Positions 60,279 to 64,000 of a stretch of DNA of 64,000 bases are shown here, in pieces; the stretch's first letter is position 1, and every line of letters begins with the position of its first letter. The position numbers were made by a program, and so were the translations under genes. Under the pieces are notes generated by a model. The model was not told the origin of the DNA. It did no database searches and saw only the letters and a program-made list of their open reading frames with translations. The stretch comes from Isotricha intestinalis (taxonomy: Eukaryota > Ciliophora > Litostomatea > Vestibuliferida > Isotrichidae): the NCBI GenBank assembly GCA_023807065.1, contig JAJJLU010000346.1, positions 21,224 to 85,223 of the forward strand, read 5' to 3'.

Positions 60279-62605
60279 AACAACAACAACCCCCAGAGCC
60301 TCAATATCCTCAAAAATCCAATATTTTTGTATCAGTTCGTATCCGTCCATTATCTGCAAAAGAATCAGAATTTTCAAAAACAGAATGTTTAACAATTCAA
60401 AATCAAAATACTCTTTCAATAGAGAATTTAGATGTTAAGCAAATAAAAGCAAAGACAGTAAAAGAGCAACAATACACATATGATTTAGTATTTAATAAAA
60501 ATTCATCTCAAGCAGAAGTATATGAGAATACAACAAAAATATTATTAAATAGTATATTAAATGGATTCAATGCAACAGTGTTTGCTTATGGAGCAACAGG
60601 AAGTGGAAAAACATATACAATGTTAGGAACAGGAGAACAACCTGGAATTATGCCAAGAGCCATTACTGATTTATTTAATTATGTTAGAGGACATGGTGAT
60701 AAAGAATATAAAATTAAATTTTCCTATTTAGAAATTTATAATGAAAATATTAGAGATTTATTAGGAAATGAGAAAAAATTAGATATTAGAGAAGATAATA
60801 ATAAAGGAATTATTATTAGTGGTTTAAAAGAATTTGAAGTTGAAGATACTAATACTTTTTTTGGTCTTTTATTAAAAGGAAATAATAATCGACATGTTGG
60901 AGAAACTAATCAAAATGAACAATCAAGTCGTTCACATGCTGTTTTACAAATAAATATATTTAATAAAAATAAAAGTGGAAATAATACTAATGAAATAACT
61001 ACTTCTAAATTTATTTTGGTTGATTTAGCTGGAAGTGAAAGAGCTTCTAAAAATTTAAATAGTGTTGATAATAAAACTAAACAGGAAGGAAGTAATATTA
61101 ATAAAAGCTTATTAGCTCTTGGAAATTGTATAAATGCATTATCTGATGGAAATAAATTTATAGCTTGGAGAGAAAGTAAATTAACAAGAATATTAAAAGA
61201 TTCTTTAATTGGTAATGGAAGAATAGTAATGATAAGTACAGTTTCTCCTTCTTTACTTTCTATTGATGAGACTATTAATACTTTAGTTTATGCTAATAGA
61301 GCAAAAAATATTCAAACTACACTCAAAAAAAATACTATTAGTATTAATGATAATATTGACTCACAAATTAAATACAAAGAAGTTATTTCTAATTTACAAG
61401 ATGAATTAGAAGGATTAAGAAATCAATTAGCTGTTAAAACTAATAATCAACATCTTCTTAATTTTAATAATGATAAAAATGAAGATGCTAAAATTGATAA
61501 GTTAAGTAAAGAAATTGGAAATCATTTTCAAGAAGAAATTAGAATGAAAAATGAAATTATAGATATGGAAAAAAATATTGATAATATGAAAGAAAATATT
61601 AAAGATAAAGAATATAGTTTGTTTAAAGTTATTAATTCTAAAATGAATAGAGGAAATTCTATGAAAGAAAAAGAAATTAGAAGTCAAATTAATAGATTAA
61701 ATGAACAAATAAATATTCAAAAAGGATTATTATATAATAAAGAATCTAAATATAATGAATTAATGAAAAAAAGAGAATATTTCGAAAATGCAATAAATAA
61801 ATTTAGTAATCCAAATAATTCTTCTTTAACAATATTACAATATTTATATAATGGATATATATTTGAAGTCAATAACTTAACAAATGAATTTATTCGAAAA
61901 AGAAATTTAAATTTAATTCGTCAGAAAGATTTAAAAATTCAGAAATTATTAGAGCAATTAAAAATACGTGATGAATATATAACAAATGAGAAGAAAGAAT
62001 TAGAAAAGAAGAAAATAAAATTTTTTTATGAGGGAGAAAACAATATAAAGAGAGTAGAAGATTTATCAATAGAAAAACCATTAGCATTACCAGTTTTAAT
62101 TCAACAACAAGTGATATCAGGTAATAAAACTCCATTAAAAAAAACATTATATAGTTCTAAAAATAGTAGAGTTGCTTCTGCAAGTTTTTCAAGAACTGGA
62201 GGAAAATTTGATTATTCTGGTTATTCCAATCCTAATATTGTTAAAGAAAAACAAGTCATTAAAACTAAAACTAATGAAATTATGAATAAAGGAAGAAAAA
62301 ATGAATTAACCGAATTAAGATTAAATATGCTTAATGCTATTTATAAAAATTCTAAAGTTATGTATGTTAATAAAAGACATAAAAAAAATAAAGATAAGTT
62401 CAATAATGATGATAGTGTTGTTATCACTTTTGATACTAGAAATCTTAATAAAAGCCATTCTAATGCTAGTTTTACTTCTAAAAAAAGCCAAAGTGATTTA
62501 AATAAAAGTAGAGGAAATTTAGGATTTATGGAAAGAGAAATTGATAATAAAATTAAAAATATTATTGGAGGAAGAATTAGAAAAGGACCTTATGTTAGAA
62601 AGTAA
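60245..62605 (+). CDS. Kinesin-8 (KIF18/KIF19-like) motor protein
   Basis: 786 residues. The motor domain is N-terminal (about 24-358): IFVSVRIRPL, P-loop GATGSGKT at 116-123, NEQSSRSHAVLQI (switch I), DLAGSERASKN (switch II), NKSLLALGNCINAL and WRESKLTRILKDSL. The stretch ILNGFNATVFAYGATGSGKT and the match in insert lengths favour kinesin-8, a family of plus-end-directed motors that shorten microtubules and set cilium or spindle length. A neck coil (KYKEVISNLQDELEGLRNQL) and further coils to about 640 precede a basic, Ser-rich tail ending RIRKGPYVRK. A Gln run (TQQQQQQPPEP) opens the protein. Confidence 0.92.
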   Translation: MNPQNTLITQQQQQQPPEPQYPQKSNIFVSVRIRPLSAKESEFSKTECLTIQNQNTLSIENLDVKQIKAKTVKEQQYTYDLVFNKNSSQAEVYENTTKILLNSILNGFNATVFAYGATGSGKTYTMLGTGEQPGIMPRAITDLFNYVRGHGDKEYKIKFSYLEIYNENIRDLLGNEKKLDIREDNNKGIIISGLKEFEVEDTNTFFGLLLKGNNNRHVGETNQNEQSSRSHAVLQINIFNKNKSGNNTNEITTSKFILVDLAGSERASKNLNSVDNKTKQEGSNINKSLLALGNCINALSDGNKFIAWRESKLTRILKDSLIGNGRIVMISTVSPSLLSIDETINTLVYANRAKNIQTTLKKNTISINDNIDSQIKYKEVISNLQDELEGLRNQLAVKTNNQHLLNFNNDKNEDAKIDKLSKEIGNHFQEEIRMKNEIIDMEKNIDNMKENIKDKEYSLFKVINSKMNRGNSMKEKEIRSQINRLNEQINIQKGLLYNKESKYNELMKKREYFENAINKFSNPNNSSLTILQYLYNGYIFEVNNLTNEFIRKRNLNLIRQKDLKIQKLLEQLKIRDEYITNEKKELEKKKIKFFYEGENNIKRVEDLSIEKPLALPVLIQQQVISGNKTPLKKTLYSSKNSRVASASFSRTGGKFDYSGYSNPNIVKEKQVIKTKTNEIMNKGRKNELTELRLNMLNAIYKNSKVMYVNKRHKKNKDKFNNDDSVVITFDTRNLNKSHSNASFTSKKSQSDLNKSRGNLGFMEREIDNKIKNIIGGRIRKGPYVRK

Positions 62606-62734
62606 TATTTTTTTAATATAATTATTTATATTCTATTTATAAATTCAATATTATATCCAAATTTAAAAAAAATTATGAATAAAAAAAAATTTTAAAATTA
62701 AAAAACATTAAAATTAAAAAAACTAGCAAAAAAA

Positions 62735-63915
62735 ATGAAAAAATCGTCATTTATTCCAAAACCTCAAAAATCTCTAAAAGAAACTCCAATTAAAATAACC
62801 GATGAAGAAAAGAAGAAGGATGAATCATCATCAGATGAAGAGGGTGAATTAAAGGATATAATCCCAGATTTAAAAAGTATTCCTAACATATATGACATTC
62901 CAAAAATATCAACATCAGAGAAAACATCTATATCAAAAAGATATAGTCCTTTAGATTGGAAAACAGCTTTTCCAGAAACATATAAAATAAACGATAACAT
63001 TCCAATATATATAAATGGTAATAAAGGACCAAATTTAGTATGTCTTCACGGAGCAGGACATTCTGGATTATCTTTTGCTCCTTTAGCTTTAATAAATAAA
63101 AATTATAGAATTATTTCTTTTGATTTTAGAGGTCATGGTTATAATACAATGAGTGAAGGAGATGATTTAAGTGAAGAAAATTTAATTAATGATACTATAT
63201 TAGTTTTAAATTATATAAATGAAAAATTCCCTCTTGATAATATTATTGTTATTGGTCATTCAATGGGAGGTTCTGTTGCTACTAAAACTTGTGAAGAAAT
63301 TTTTAAAAATCAAGATAAATATAAAGACTTGTATGATAAAATTCAAGGATTAATGGTTATTGATGTTGTTGAAGGAACTGCAATGGAAGCTCTTCCTTTT
63401 ATGGAAATTTTGTTAATAATAGACCTGAAAATTTTCCTTCTATTGAAAAAGGAATTGAATATATGTTTAGAAGTGGAACAATTAAAAATTTACAAAGTGC
63501 AAGAATTTCTGTTCCTCCTTTATTAGAAGAAATTGATAATAATGGAAAAAAATTTTATAAATTTAAAACTAATTTAATGGCTTCTAAGAAATATTGGAAT
63601 GATTGGTTTATTGGTTTAACCAAATCTTTTCTTTCTATTAAAGTTCCTAAAACTTTAATGTTAGCTGGAATTGAAAGAATGGATAAAGATTTAACTATTG
63701 CTCAAATGCAAGGTAAATATAAATTGTCTATTTTAAGAAATGTTGGTCATGTTATGCATGAAGATGCTCCTGATAAAGTTTTAGGAGTAATTGATGATTT
63801 TATTCATACTTTTAGAATCACTCCTCAATTAAGTGAAATGACTCCTATTATTGGAATGTTAGGAAATCAAAATCCTGAAACTCCGGCTATGATTAAATAT
63901 GATAAATTCCATTGA
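62735..63915 (+). CDS. PPME1: Protein phosphatase methylesterase 1, interrupted by a one-base frame break
   Basis: An alpha/beta hydrolase that removes the C-terminal methyl ester of PP2A. The first frame (62735 to about 63405) has LVCLHGAGHSGLSFAPL, SFDFRGHGYNT, the nucleophile elbow VIGHSMGGSVATK (Ser176) and IDVVEGTAMEALPFME. The second frame (about 63406-63915) continues RPENFPSIEKGIEYMFRSGT, KYWNDWFIGLTKSFLS, RMDKDLTIAQMQGKY and VGHVMHEDAPDKV with the catalytic His. The joined order is that of PPME1. Adding one A in the AAA at 63405-63407 would align both frames and give the expected NF-x-x-x-RP sequence, so the break is either a sequence error or a fresh mutation. The N-terminal 60 residues are acidic and Lys-rich. 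Confidence 0.85.
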
Positions 63916-64000
63916 TTTAGATTGATTTTAATAAATTATTATGTTTATTTTGGTTTTTTTAAAGAATTCATAATATTGTTTTTTAATTATTTTTTAAATT

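Noticed and set aside
63412..63422. An 11-nt GT...AG intron in PPME1.
   Set aside because: Removal restores frame but deletes residues conserved in the family, and the length is below any plausible intron.

Overview
This window is nuclear DNA from a very A+T-rich, gene-dense microbial eukaryote. Proteins are full of Asn, Lys and Ile runs, intergenic spacers are short (often under 150 bases), and most genes lack introns. The few introns are 26-35 nt, with GT...AG ends and almost pure A/T bodies. All three standard stop codons end genes (TAA mostly; TAG at 56143-56145; TGA at 36228, 58483 and 63913), and Gln is CAA, so the standard genetic code applies. Tiny introns, a seven-TM receptor fused to a PIP kinase, a NIMA-related kinase with DLN in place of DFG, a kinesin-8 and several coiled-coil proteins together fit a protist. 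My best guess is a ciliate-like alveolate that kept the standard code (for example a litostome), but the taxon is an inference and other AT-rich protists are not excluded.

Layout. 1-2451: ABCC-type transporter running off the left edge. 2621-3372: a decayed, inverted-repeat-flanked relic. 3894-8449: BRWD/PHIP-type chromatin reader with an extra zinc (ePHD-like) module. 8653-9553: broken NBR1-like gene. 9761-13602: small membrane proteins, a lipid-anchored PP2C-like phosphatase and a UBC4/5-like E2. 13910-16082: Pumilio protein built from several tiny-intron exons. 16246-20965: a four-TM protein, a coiled-coil protein, a PWWP protein and a TMEM33 protein. 21593-22481: a three-exon PEHE-like protein. 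23468-29713: a giant ubiquitin protease. 29830-36230: three Lys/Asn-rich proteins of unknown function and, between them, a four-exon Elongin C at 33690-34097 that no single ORF shows. 36504-42792: an FHA protein, a DENN protein and a RasGAP-like/VPS9 protein (two likely Rab exchange factors side by side). 43158-50643: Lys-rich coiled-coil protein, RING coiled-coil protein, RING/TRAF-zinc-finger protein and a small Lys-rich protein. 51132-53300: an XPD (TFIIH) homologue whose ATPase motifs are lost while its four iron-sulfur cysteines remain. 54013-63915: NEK kinase, GPCR-PIP kinase, coiled-coil protein, kinesin-8 and PPME1 (PP2A methylesterase) with a one-base frame break.

Themes. The genes do not form an operon or one pathway. 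Recurrent groups are ubiquitin and ubiquitin-like handling (E2, USP, Elongin C, two RING proteins, an NBR1 relic), chromatin and transcription (BRWD, PWWP, PEHE-like, XPD), Rab GTPase control (DENN, VPS9), phosphorylation signalling (PP2C, NEK, FHA, PPME1, PIP kinase) and cytoskeleton (kinesin-8, coiled coils). The strongest unusual items are the catalytically degenerate XPD, the BRWD protein with an inserted ePHD-like module, the intron-hidden Elongin C, PWWP and Pumilio exons, and two decayed loci. I saw no rRNA, tRNA, CRISPR array or intact transposon.
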